64,000 bases of DNA from Panopea generosa (lineage: Eukaryota; Mollusca; Bivalvia; Adapedonta; Hiatellidae): positions 69,213,719 through 69,277,718 of the forward strand of contig CM055899.1 in the NCBI GenBank assembly GCA_029582155.1, read 5' to 3'. This document shows, one piece after another, positions 1 through 9,741 of the stretch. Each line of letters starts with the position of its first letter. Positions within the stretch are counted from its first letter, which is position 1. The position numbers and the translations under genes are program-made. Below the pieces are notes generated by a model. It made no database searches, was not told where the DNA came from, and saw nothing but the letters and a program-made list of their open reading frames with translations.

Positions 1-37
1 CTTTCAATATCATATTGTTGGAGGTCGCTTAACATAA

Positions 38-539
38 CTTAAAGCAACACATCCACGTTTGAACTTTTAAATTTTTTTTTTTAATTGAGTTATGAGCACA
101 TTTCCCATACAAACATATGAACAATTAGCTGTATATGAGCATATAAACACAATCCGGAACAAAATGATGCCCAAATTATAATGCGTGACTAACACTTTAT
201 AAAACAAGCGTGTAACTCACCTGAGTCAAAAAAAATTGTCAAAATGACTTTCAAGGCAGGTAAAGTACACTACGCACTAAAACGTGAAGTGTTTTAATAC
301 GACTCGCATAATTCAATTTGAAGCCAATTTGGAATCCTCGGCAATTTAAAAATAATTTATAAAGCGTTTGTCACGCTTTATAATTTGGACATCTTTTTTT
401 TATAATTCTAAAGCGTTCTTGATAGTGTTTGTTAGCACATATATAGCTCACTGACCATATATTTATGTATGGGAAATGTGCACACAACTCAATTGAAAAA
501 CTTTTTAAAAAAGTTTAAACGTGGATGTGTTGCTTTAAG
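38..539. mobile_element. MITE-like element with long terminal inverted repeats
   Basis: The left end (38 to about 125) and right end (about 455 to 539) are inverted copies of each other. Both begin CTTAAAGCAACACATCCACG when read inward, and similarity continues through the ACATTTCCCATACA segment and more weakly to about 148 and 428. The roughly 500-bp interior has no coding potential. No clear target-site duplication is seen, and the right end abuts the 15-bp minisatellite directly. It is a non-autonomous DNA transposon of unassigned superfamily. Confidence 0.7.
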
Positions 540-2985
540 GACATTCAGTGTAAGGTCAGCCAGTGATGATACAGTCAGAGCAACGACAGTATGTGAAAGG
601 ACAGTCGACAGTCAGTGTAAGAACAGTCAGTGTAAGAGAGGTCAGTTCGAGAACAGTTAGTACAAGGACAGTCAGTGTAGGGACAACCAGTAAAAAGACC
701 GTCAGTGTAAGGAAAGTCCGTGTAAGGACAGTCAGTGTAAGAGAGGTCAGTCCAAGAACAATAAGTGCAAGGACATTCAGTGTAAGGACAATCATTATAA
801 GGACCGTCAGTGTAAGGACATTTAGTGTGAGGACAGATAGTGTAAGAAAAATCAGTGCAAGGACAGACAGTGCGAGGACAGTTAGTGTAAAAGAGGTCAG
901 TGTAAAGACAATCATTATAAGGACCGGCAGTGTAAGGACAGTCAGTGTAAGGACAATAATTATAAGGACCGTCAGTGTTAGGACAATCATTATAAGGACC
1001 GTCAGTGTAACGAAGTAAGTGTAAAAGAGGTCAGTGCAAGAACAATTAGTGCAAGGACGGTCAGTGTAAGGATAATCAGTTTAAGGACCATCAGTGTGAG
1101 GACAGTTAGTGTGAGGACAGTTAGTGTAAGAGAGATCAGTGCAAGGACAGTCAGTGTAAGGACAATCAATGTAAGGACCGTCAGTGTAAGGGCAGTTAGT
1201 GTGAGGCAGTTAGTGTAATAGAGATCAATGCAAGGACAGTAAATGCAAGGAGAGTCAGTGTAAGGACAGTCAGTATAAGAACCGTCAGTGTAAGGACAGT
1301 TAGTGCAAAAAGAACCAGTGTAAGGACAGACAGTATAAGGACAGTCAATGTAAGGACAGCAAGTGTAAGGACAGTTAGTGTAAGAGAGGTCAGTGCAAAA
1401 ACAGTTAGTGCAAGGACAGTCAGTGTAAGGACAATCAGTATAAGGACCGTCAGTGTAAGGGCAGTTATTGTGAGGACAGTAAGTTTAAGAGATATCAGTG
1501 CAAAGACAGTTAGTGCAAGGAGAGCCAGTGTAAGGACAGTCAGTATAAGAACCGTCAGTGTAAGGACAGTTAGTGCAAGGACAGTAAGTGCAAGGAGATC
1601 CAGTGTAAGGACAATCAGTATAAGAACCGTCAGTGTAAGGACAGTTAGTGCAAGGACAGTAAGTGCAAGGAGAGCCAGTGTAAGGACAGTCAGTATAAGA
1701 ACCGTCAGTGTAAGGACAGTTAGTGCAAGGACAGTAAGTGCAAGGAGATCCAGTGTAAGGACAATCAGTATAAGAACCGTCAGTGTAAGGACAGTTAGTG
1801 CAAGGACAGTAAGTGCAAGGAGAGCCAGTGTAAGGACAGTCAGTATAAGAACCGTCAATGTAAGGACAGTTAGTGTGAGAACAGTAAGTTTAAGAGATAT
1901 CAGTGCAAGGACAGTTAGTGCAAGGAGAGCCAGTGTAAGGACAGTCAGTATAAGAACCGTCAGTGTAAGGACAGTTAGTGCAAGGACAGTAAGTGCAAGG
2001 AGAGCCAGTGTAAGGACAGTCAGTATAAGAACCGTCAATGTAAGGACAGTTAGTGCAAGGACAGTAAGTGCAAGGAGATCCAGTGTAAGGACAATCAGTA
2101 TAAGAACCGTCAGTGTAAGGACAGTTAGTGCAAGGACAGTTTATACTAGGACTGTCAGTGTAAAGACAATCAGTATAAGGATCATCAGTGTAAGAACAGT
2201 TAGTATTAGGACAGTAAGTATAAGAACCGTCAGTGTAAGGACAGTTAGTGTGAGGACAGTTAGTGTCAGAGAGATCAGTGCAAGGACAGTTAGTACAAGG
2301 AGAGACAGTGTAAGGACAGTCAGTACAAGAACCGTCAGTGTAAGGACAGTAAGTGTGAGGACAGTAAGTGTAAGAGAGATTAGTGCTAGGACAGTTAGTA
2401 CAAGGAAAGCCAGTGTAAGGACAGTTAGTGTGAGGACAGTTAGTGTCAGAGAGATCAGTGCAAGGACAGTTAGTACAAGGAGAGACAGTGTAAGGACAGT
2501 CAGTACAAGAACCGTCAGTGTAAGGACAGTAAGTGTGAGGACAGTAAGTGTAAGAGAGATTAGTGCAAGGACAGTTAGTACAAGGAAAGCCAGTGTAAAG
2601 ACAGTCAGTATAAGAACCGTCATTGTAAGGACAGATAGTGTAAGGACAGTTGACTGTCAGTGTTAGGACAGTCAGTGTAAAGACAGTCAGTGTAAGGACA
2701 ATTTAGTACAAGGACGGTCAGTGGAAGGACAGTCGGTAAAAGAACAGTCATTGCAAAGACAGTCAGTATAAGGACAGTCATTGCAAAGACAGTCAGTATA
2801 AAGCCAGTCATTGCAATGACAGTCAGTATAAAGACAGTCATTGTAAGGACAGTTAATATAAGGACAGTCAGTGTAAGGAGAGTCAGTATAAGGATAGCCA
2901 GTGTAAGATTAGTTAATGTAAGGACTGTCAGTGTAATGATAGTCAGTGCAAGGACATTTAGTGTATGGACAATCAGTGTTTGAAA
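540..2985. repeat. 15-bp minisatellite with higher-order structure
   Basis: About 160 degenerate copies of AGTCAGTGTAAGGAC stand head to tail. Because 15 is a multiple of 3, several frames stay open and give false proteins built on five-residue units such as RTVSV. Higher-order units are visible. A 75-bp unit alternates as a 150-bp dimer at about 1500-2130. A 180-bp unit occurs twice at about 2249-2610, with the segment at 2249 recurring at 2429. The last 300 bp are more diverged. Confidence 0.95.
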
Positions 2986-3014
2986 TCGCAAAACACTATG
3001 TTAGAAAGTTATTT

Positions 3015-3130
3015 TCGGAAGGACAGTTGTTTTACTCAGATTCATTGAAATTTTCCAATCAATAAAAATGATATGCCACGAATGTAACCTGAAATGTGTT
3101 TAAAATGGCGTTTAGTCACGAAAAAAAAAA
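3015..3130 (+). mobile_element. SINE family B, 3' fragment
   Basis: This is a 5'-truncated copy of the SINE tail also seen at 3585-3832 (minus) and 37355-37470 (plus). The shared core is close to GAAATGTGTTGAAAATGGCG, here with one change (GAAATGTGTTTAAAATGGCG), followed by an A-rich end. It sits just before the exon at 3250. Confidence 0.65.
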
Positions 3131-3249
3131 CCTGTTTGAAATGATTGCTGTAAAACAATAATTGATTTGAACGATAAACCTTGTATTTTTTGTTGGAAAT
3201 ATCACCATTGCTAAGTTAATGTATTTAACGAATATGTGCGTATTTGCAG

Positions 3250-3383
3250 CGTGGTGAAAAAGACCAAGTTGATGATTCTGACGAGGACCCTTGTGATGGC
3301 TTGGAAGGACAGGAGGAGATTAAATGCTTCAGTTCATTGGTAGATGATGAAAAAGGAGAATATGAAAACAATAATTTAGGAAG
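3250..3383 (+). CDS. Internal exon, acidic segment of a putative cationic-peptide precursor
   Basis: A 134-bp exon candidate lies between a TTTGCAG acceptor (ending 3249) and a GTATGT donor (starting 3384). Only one frame is open throughout. It gives 44 residues with 16 Asp/Glu against 4 Lys/Arg (net about -12), including VDDSDEDPCDGLEGQEEIKC. The exon ends two bases into a codon, and this phase matches the exon at 6624-6750. I do not recognise the family. The likely role is the acidic propiece of a secreted precursor. A signal-peptide exon should lie upstream, beyond the minisatellite or outside the window, and was not found. Splicing is inferred from sequence only. Confidence 0.5.
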
Positions 3384-3584
3384 GTATGTATATGTTTTAT
3401 CAAACGATGATGCCTAAACATGTATATAAAATATATATAGCTTAAAGAATAAACACTTTCATAAAACATGATTTTGTTATTTATAATTATAGCACTCTGT
3501 GCTTTTAAGAGGGTATTTAGTTTCTAAGAAAACGAACAAGTTTTACTAGTAATCGTAACCAGTACAGAAAACAATTATTTTCCA

Positions 3585-3832
3585 CCAAAGGTTGAGTAAT
3601 ACGTCATTTTCAACACATTTCAGGTTACACTTATATGGCGTATCTAGTTTTATTGATAGAGGAAGAACTCAGAATGAATCAGAACAAAGCAGAACCACCG
3701 TCCGTCCGCAAGTAACTGGCAAACTCTCTCACATAATATACCTGGAGCGAGCAAGACTCGAACCCAGGGCCTTAGCTGTGAAATATAAGTAATCTTGAGA
3801 CGGCGCCATAGACCGCTCGACCACGGAGCGGG
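3585..3832 (-). mobile_element. SINE family B with tRNA-like head (minus strand)
   Basis: Read on the minus strand, the element starts with a tRNA-like head. A box A-like stretch TGGTCGAGCGGTCTATGGC lies at 3805-3823 and a box B-like GGTTCGAGTCTTGCT near 3750-3764. A body follows, then the tail GAAATGTGTTGAAAATGACG. The acceptor-stem ends do not pair well, so it is not a functional tRNA. It lies inside the putative intron of the cationic-peptide gene. Confidence 0.7.
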
Positions 3833-3877
3833 TGGAAAATTATAGACATATAATTACGCCTTTTAAATCTAGTATTT

Positions 3878-4165
3878 ATCAAATAAATGTATATAATATG
3901 AGGTTGGTTATCAAGTAAATGTATATAATATGAGGTTGGTTATGAAATAAATTTATAGTATACGAGGTTGGTTATCAAATAAATGTATATAATATAAGGT
4001 TGGTTATCCAGTAAATGTATATAATATGAGGTTGGTTATCAAAAAAATGTATAAATATGAGGTTGGTTATCAAAAAAATGTATAAATATGAGGTTGGTTA
4101 TCAAATAAATGTATAAATATGAGGTTGGTTATCAAATAAATGTATATATAATAGGAGGTTGGTTA
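3878..4165. repeat. 32-bp minisatellite
   Basis: About nine tandem copies of a unit of about 30-32 bp containing ATATGAGGTTGGTTATCAAA, with one- to three-base length changes between copies. Confidence 0.9.
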
Positions 4166-4640
4166 AAGTTAAAATTTGGACAGAATGCTCCTGAAACTAA
4201 AACATTTAGCACTGTATTCATACGAGGGATGATCAAGAAGTACGTATACTATTGTCATATATTACATTATGTTGTTGTTTAAATTATACAAATGGAAATT
4301 TTAAAAATGCTATTTCATCTTTTTTTGTTAAGATTTTAGTACTTTATTTATTAGACTATTATGCATTATTTTATCAGTTGTCGTAGTTACCAATCAACGC
4401 CTAAGCGAAACATTCCCAAAACGTGTATTGATAATTAAACACTAAGATAGAGATAATTTTTATCAAAATTCTACGAAACGGGTAAATACGGGCATTTGGC
4501 TGCAATGTTAACGACGTCATAACTGAATGTTGGATAAATTACAACAACATAATATTTTCTTTTAAAAACTATAAAAAACATTGCTTATTAGCTGGGTGAA
4601 AAATGTCAAAGTTTAATTCATTAGTGTATTGGCATAACAT
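4166..4640. other. No gene seen
   Basis: AT-rich sequence without a convincing open frame, splice-bounded exon or repeat. It is part of the putative intron between the exons at 3250 and 6624. Confidence 0.5.
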
Positions 4641-4830
4641 ATGCATGTTTATTGCCTTGTGTATTGCCTTGAACTAGGCGGTTTACAAAACACACAGAAA
4701 AGAAACATAATACATGTATACATTTACATAACAAATACATGTTTATTGCCTTGTGTATTGCCTTGAACTAGGCGGTTTACAAAACATACAGTCTGAGAGA
4801 AGAAACATAGTACTGTGACATGTACATATA
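4641..4830. repeat. Tandem duplication, about 94 bp
   Basis: The segment with GTTTATTGCCTTGTGTATTG at 4647 recurs at 4741, with the following GAACTAGGCGGTTTACAAAA also duplicated. Two copies only. Confidence 0.85.
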
Positions 4831-5056
4831 CACACTCACTCGTTACAATGCATCAATAAAAGAGTTTAACGTTATTAGTGTAATGTTAATAACGACTTTC
4901 AATATTCAGTTAATGCAAATTGATTAAATGTATTATTTACAGTATTCTTGACATTCTTCCAACGATTGCTTTTAAACAAATTACCTAAAACTATTTATAT
5001 CAAGACAAATATAATAACATTACATGTTACAATGCAATGTAGGCGTGTGCATTTAA

Positions 5057-5603
5057 GGTAGTTCGAGGGGTTCCTATTGGACTTTTGAACATCTCGCGTA
5101 ATTTATCAAAAAAATCTGTTCAATTGATCTTTGAAGTCTCAGCTTTCGTTCAATAAAGTACTGTAGTTTCTCGTTAAGAGCGCCCCCTGGTGGTACGTTT
5201 TCGGAAGATTTTCCCTGTTTTCCCATGTAAAATAATCAATATCAATTCAAAATTGTTTTAATAACATTATTGAATTACTTATCTTATTTCCTGTGGCAAA
5301 AAAGCTCTGGTAAAGTTAAACTTTAATAATTTCATTAAAATATGACCGAATAAAAAGAGTGTTTTCATAAATTTGAATTAAAATTGAAATAAAACACTAA
5401 AAAAAACCACGACGTTTGCTTGTGATTTTGGACGACGTCAAGAGAATGCCATATAATACCAATGTAATATACGACGTCGTCCGAAATAGCAGGCAAACGT
5501 CGTGTGTTTTTAAGTGTTTTATTTTTAATTTGAATTCAAATTTATGATAAAACTAGCGTGAACCCCCCCCCCCCCTCTATATATAGGAACGCCGCAAACT
5601 ACC
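5057..5603. mobile_element. MITE flanked by TTAA, with internal hairpin
   Basis: The terminal inverted repeats are GGTAGTTCGAGGGGTTCCTA on the left and GGTAGTTTGCGGCGTTCCTA on the right, read inward. Both ends are flanked by TTAA (5053-5056 and 5604-5607), as expected for a TTAA target-site duplication. A second inverted repeat at about 5355-5555 has arms of about 90 bp around a short loop and includes CACGACGTTTGC and its complement. No coding sequence is seen. The TTAA duplication suggests piggyBac-type mobilisation, but the ends do not start with the usual CCY, so the superfamily is unsure. Confidence 0.75.
5180..5193 (-). promoter_or_regulatory. CTCF-like motif inside a MITE
   Basis: The minus strand reads CCACCAGGGGGCGC, which fits every position of the bilaterian CTCF core consensus CCASYAGRKGGCRS. 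It lies inside the MITE at 5057-5603. Binding is not shown by sequence. Confidence 0.45.
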
Positions 5604-6623
5604 TTAAATCATGGACCCGGTTGATAAGTCGGTGGCCGGTCAGAGCTAATAATCATCTAGCCTTATACATATAGGTGGGCGTGTGTTTGTATCCATTGGC
5701 GTAGTTTCCAACTTTAATGAATGTCAGTTGCTTCGCCTCAATCTTATTATTATTATTTCTTTGTTGTTATGAACTCTGAGAGGTTTTGTTACACTTGTAC
5801 GGAATTTGAACAAAGACCATTGGAATATTGTAAAAAAAAACAGTGTCTCAAAACTTTAAAAAAAGCCCTCGTATTTAAACATGCCAAAATAAAATATTGA
5901 AGAGAGATTTCCTAACTTGACCTACGCCTCTAGGTAAAACTAAGATATCTTTTCTGCTGTCCGTATGAAGATATGAAGGTCGCCAAGCAGTATTTAAGTG
6001 CTGACTATTTTAAAATAGGGATTTAGTTTCAAATTTACAACCTCGAATGAAATATCGTTTATGTCACATTTTGGTGGATTCCATATAGGCCTTACTTAAC
6101 CATTCAGATTTTATATGTTTATGAGGATGCGGTGCCTTGTAACCATTTTATAACTTACTTTATTTGTAAGACATTTTAAGCGTTTTCCCCTGTTATATTA
6201 TTGTAAAGCCAATACATGAGGCGTTTTTGCATCTTTAATTGTTACTAGCAAACAGATCCGATAAATCTGAGAATGTTTTTTTCTTATTTTCTTTGTTGCG
6301 CTCCGTGCCTCCATGAAATATTTTTTGTCAGGCATTAATGAAGTCAATATAACAATATCATAGCAGCATGGACCTAATTCATCAATTATTTGAGTCTGAG
6401 AATCGAACTGAAAATATTTTTTTTGTGTGAAACCTTGTAAACATACATTAATGGAAAAGAAAGGTGATCCTGTAACTTTTTCTATTAAATAATCATTTAA
6501 ACTGGTTGTTTTTTTAAATAATATTATATAATATTAAATAATTTCAGACACAAAATGTTGATGCATTAGGTTCAGGTAAAGATTAAACAATATGTTTTAT
6601 TAGTACATTAAATATATCTGTAG
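5604..6623. other. Rest of putative intron, no gene seen
   Basis: AT-rich sequence. The only exon-like element is a 28-bp stretch at 6548-6575 between ATTTCAG and GTAAAG. Including it after the exon at 3250 would put a TAG in frame, so it is treated as a cryptic site. Confidence 0.5.
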
Positions 6624-6750
6624 AAATATGGAGGCTAAAGGATGGTTTAGAAGAAGGCGACGAAGTTGGCGCGGGCGACGCTTGCTTCGAACCTTGGGGC
6701 GCGCTGCCTTATGGGCTTGGAAAAATAGACACTTGATCGGAAAGAAGTAG
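6624..6750 (+). CDS. Terminal exon, Arg/Trp-rich cationic peptide
   Basis: After the acceptor ATCTGTAG (ending 6623), the frame set by the exon at 3250 runs open to TAG at 6748-6750. It gives 42 residues ending in a 40-residue segment from the ATG at 6628. That segment has 11 Arg, 4 Lys, 4 Trp and a single Glu (net about +14), including WFRRRRRSWRGRRLL and a Leu/Ala/Trp-rich stretch that could form an amphipathic helix. The region is GC-rich against AT-rich flanks. Two AATAAA signals follow within 70 bp. The acidic propiece plus cationic C-terminus resembles antimicrobial-peptide precursors. No known family is recognised. A second frame is also open here, and expression is not shown. Confidence 0.55.
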
Positions 6751-6794
6751 AAGAAAGGACAAACGAACACATTACAATAACAACAATTTGGAAC

Positions 6795-6816
6795 AATAAA
6801 TCTAAATACGAATAAA
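6795..6816 (+). terminator. Two AATAAA polyadenylation signals
   Basis: AATAAA occurs at 6795-6800 and 6811-6816, 45-66 bp after the TAG of the cationic-peptide exon. Such signals are also common by chance in AT-rich DNA. Confidence 0.45.
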
Positions 6817-9184
6817 TATGTTTGAATGTAAACGCTAATATCGTGTTTAACTCTTATTCAGCTGGAAACTATAGCATTAAATTGTTTCTGTTTTTGTGCA
6901 GGTGTAAAGAATGTTGACTCATCCACAAACTTTAAAATTAAATGATTATAATTCCAATCCTGACGACAAAAATGTTTCTATTTGTTTTAGAAGCTCCCTC
7001 AAGTAAAAATTTGAAAGAAAATCATCCGTTGCATGAAAAGCGGATTTGAGATATAACTTAAAACGTCCTAATAGAGTCCGGTTCAAAAGGTTGTATAGAA
7101 AAACAACAATCATATATAATTGACGTTATTTAATGGAAATGCTTCAAAAACGTGTGACTGGAATAGTTTTAATATTTCATGTATCGATGTACAATTCATT
7201 ACCAGTTTAAGAACTACTTAATTATAATGTAGAATATGTTCACCTATAACTAAGACGTATCAAAATTGTTGCTTTGAAATGAAATAAATATCATAACCGA
7301 AAACCAAAGTTGTGTTGTTTTTACCAAATATTCAATTAAGTCAAGACACTCAAAATTATAAAACCATTGAGTTCTGCTAAAGTCAACCAATGGAATCATC
7401 GATCTGATTGTAACAATAATCATGATTGGTTGATCTGAACTCAGTTCAGTATAAATTCAAGACGTTTTATAACCTTAGGGCCAGATCTCATAGTTTGTCT
7501 CATAATCAACAAATCCCTTTTAATTGAGTCCTGCATAGGTTAAATATATCAAAGGAAGAAATTTGGAATGATGCTGATTCTGTTTTGTAATTTGTTTCAA
7601 CTTGCTGGATTTTTTACCAAAACAATTGAGACAATGCCCGTTATGTTACACATCAAGTCCAGTTAATAGATGTGTATCTTGGAAATGTACATGGTTCTGA
7701 GCACGATGTCCGTTCTTACAAGGTACATTTTATCGCTAAGAGTCGTTATAGGGTTTGAGTACAGCAGTTTGGTACTCCTTTACACTTGGGAAATACATTC
7801 ATAGTTAGAACTATTTGTAGGTATATTATACACGGGCTAACAATAGATGGTCTTGTGCAATGAGGTATTATAGAACTGGAGACTATCTATTTATCAATAT
7901 TTTGAACATTGTTTATTATTCACTAATTGGAAATTAACTGATTTCATATCTTACATCCCAAAGCAGTATAGTACGAACCGAATACTCGAACTAGAGAACG
8001 GTCTTATTGAGTCTGTCCGCTGGGGGGTAAAGAAGTGTTGTCACTTTTTTCACGCCTCCTGGCATCAGCTAAACCCGATTCCAGAACAAAACACAAACTA
8101 ATTGGAGACATGTTTTGCAGTAGTAAAAATCTCCGAATTAACCATTAAAACATATATTTGAAACGACAGAATTTCAAGAGAGGTATGAATGAAATACGAG
8201 ACAACTTCACTGCCCTCAGCCTTTGCTCTGTTTGCGATCAACAGAGTACGTTAGACTACTGAACATGGAGTGTCAATACTGTCCGCTATCCACACAAAAA
8301 ACACTCATTATGTTATCTAGAATGTTGGTACCATTTTAGAATTGTCACCAGTTCTCATTTCGGTATGAAATGGAGATGGGTTTTGGACACATTTATAATA
8401 ATCAAAATTAGTATTAAATGTCTTTGGTATTGACAAGACATCTGTACCAAGCTGTCACAAAACCGTTTTAAAAACCAAACAGTATTAGCTTTAAAAAAGA
8501 GAAATCTTTATCTTAAGACATTTGTTAAATCAACCAATTTTATGCTGTGCTGGTTTTGCTACGTTTTCATAGCTTCGGCCAACGAGAGCTCCCGACATAA
8601 GAGCACCGGACTTAAGTGAAATTATTCATTTTCTACAAAATATTTGTTGTTTGTTTGCAATATATGGGTGTCCATCACGTCTTGCAAGTAGCAAAGCTTG
8701 GACAAATACAATTTATTTTCTGCGCAATAACTTTCATCTGTATACAGTCTAAACTTATTTCGAATTCAAATGGACCAACAAAATAGTTCGACGTAAGCAA
8801 AGTTCGACATTGTTGGCAACTATTGAGAACGAAGGTTTCCACAGAAGCACAATTATTCAGCTTATGTAAATAGGTTATTATGATTATTATAATGAAGAAC
8901 ACCAATATTCTAAAGAATTACCAAACACGTATGTGCAAACTCATCAACAAATAAAATGATATGCAAATGCTCACATGAATTAATAATTGTTAGCAAAGAT
9001 TGGAATTGCGTTATACGAACACTCGGATGATTATTAAAACATATTGCGTTTTTTCTTGCGAACATCAATTTGACCCTCCAAGACAATCGAAGATAATTTC
9101 TAAAATACATCTGCAAATCCAATACAAGGACATACACAATGACGACTGCATAAAATATACAATTAATATGAGCTTGACGGTGGC
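6817..9184. other. No gene supported
   Basis: AT-rich sequence with only short open frames. A stretch near 7650-7730 on the plus strand reads like a piece of a PIF/Harbinger-type DDE transposase, including YLGNVHGSEHDVRSY, but it is too short and interrupted to call. Confidence 0.5.
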
Positions 9185-9340
9185 AAGGAGGCGATAAAGT
9201 TCTTTATCCCAGGACATGTGTCTTCTTCAGACTGATTGTGAGACCAAGATGTCGAAATCTTCTTGGACTCTGTTCATGGCATTTCGTAATCCTGCTGCAG
9301 TGTTTGAGAATACACTGCATAACCCGGATGATGACTTTTC
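9185..9340 (-). pseudogene. LINE reverse transcriptase fragment
   Basis: On the minus strand, short blocks match the region after the RT active site of non-LTR retrotransposons. AMNRVQEDFDIL is followed, one frame over, by GLTISLKKTHVLG, which corresponds to the usual GLTIxxKKT block. A decayed version of the upstream ADDCA-type block lies near 9320. The frameshift and lack of flanking domains make it a dead fragment. Confidence 0.7.
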
Positions 9341-9741
9341 TTTATCTAAGTTTGAAATATAAGTTAGGCTAGATTAAAAATCGACAATGGAACAACTAAG
9401 GCAACACAGGCATTCCGTTTTATGATCTCGTACGTCTGTATGTTATTATGTTTGTTTATATATGTATATATGTTATTATGTTTGTTTATGCCTTTATGTT
9501 TGCGGTTTATGATATATGGCTGTAAATCTTGTCTTGTTTTTAGATGTCTGTAGGTTTGTGGATTTTTACGCATGTTTGTATGTCTTTGTTTATATATGTA
9601 CATCTGTCATCGGCATCAATAAATCATATATTAACATTTCTTGGAATTTTCGATAGCAATTAATACATTTAAGACAATATCATTTGTGTAAAAAGCAAAC
9701 TATTGTACCAGTATCAGAATGGACTATATTCTTGAAGACTT
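9341..9741. other. Low-complexity T/G-rich stretch
   Basis: Imperfect repeats around TTATTATGTTTGTTTATAT fill about 9440-9520. No gene is seen. Confidence 0.5.

Noticed and set aside
556..2991. Open frames of 123 to 398 codons
   Set aside because: By-products of the 15-bp minisatellite.
3585..3832. Functional tRNA gene
   Set aside because: Box A and box B are present, but the acceptor ends do not pair and a SINE body and tail follow.
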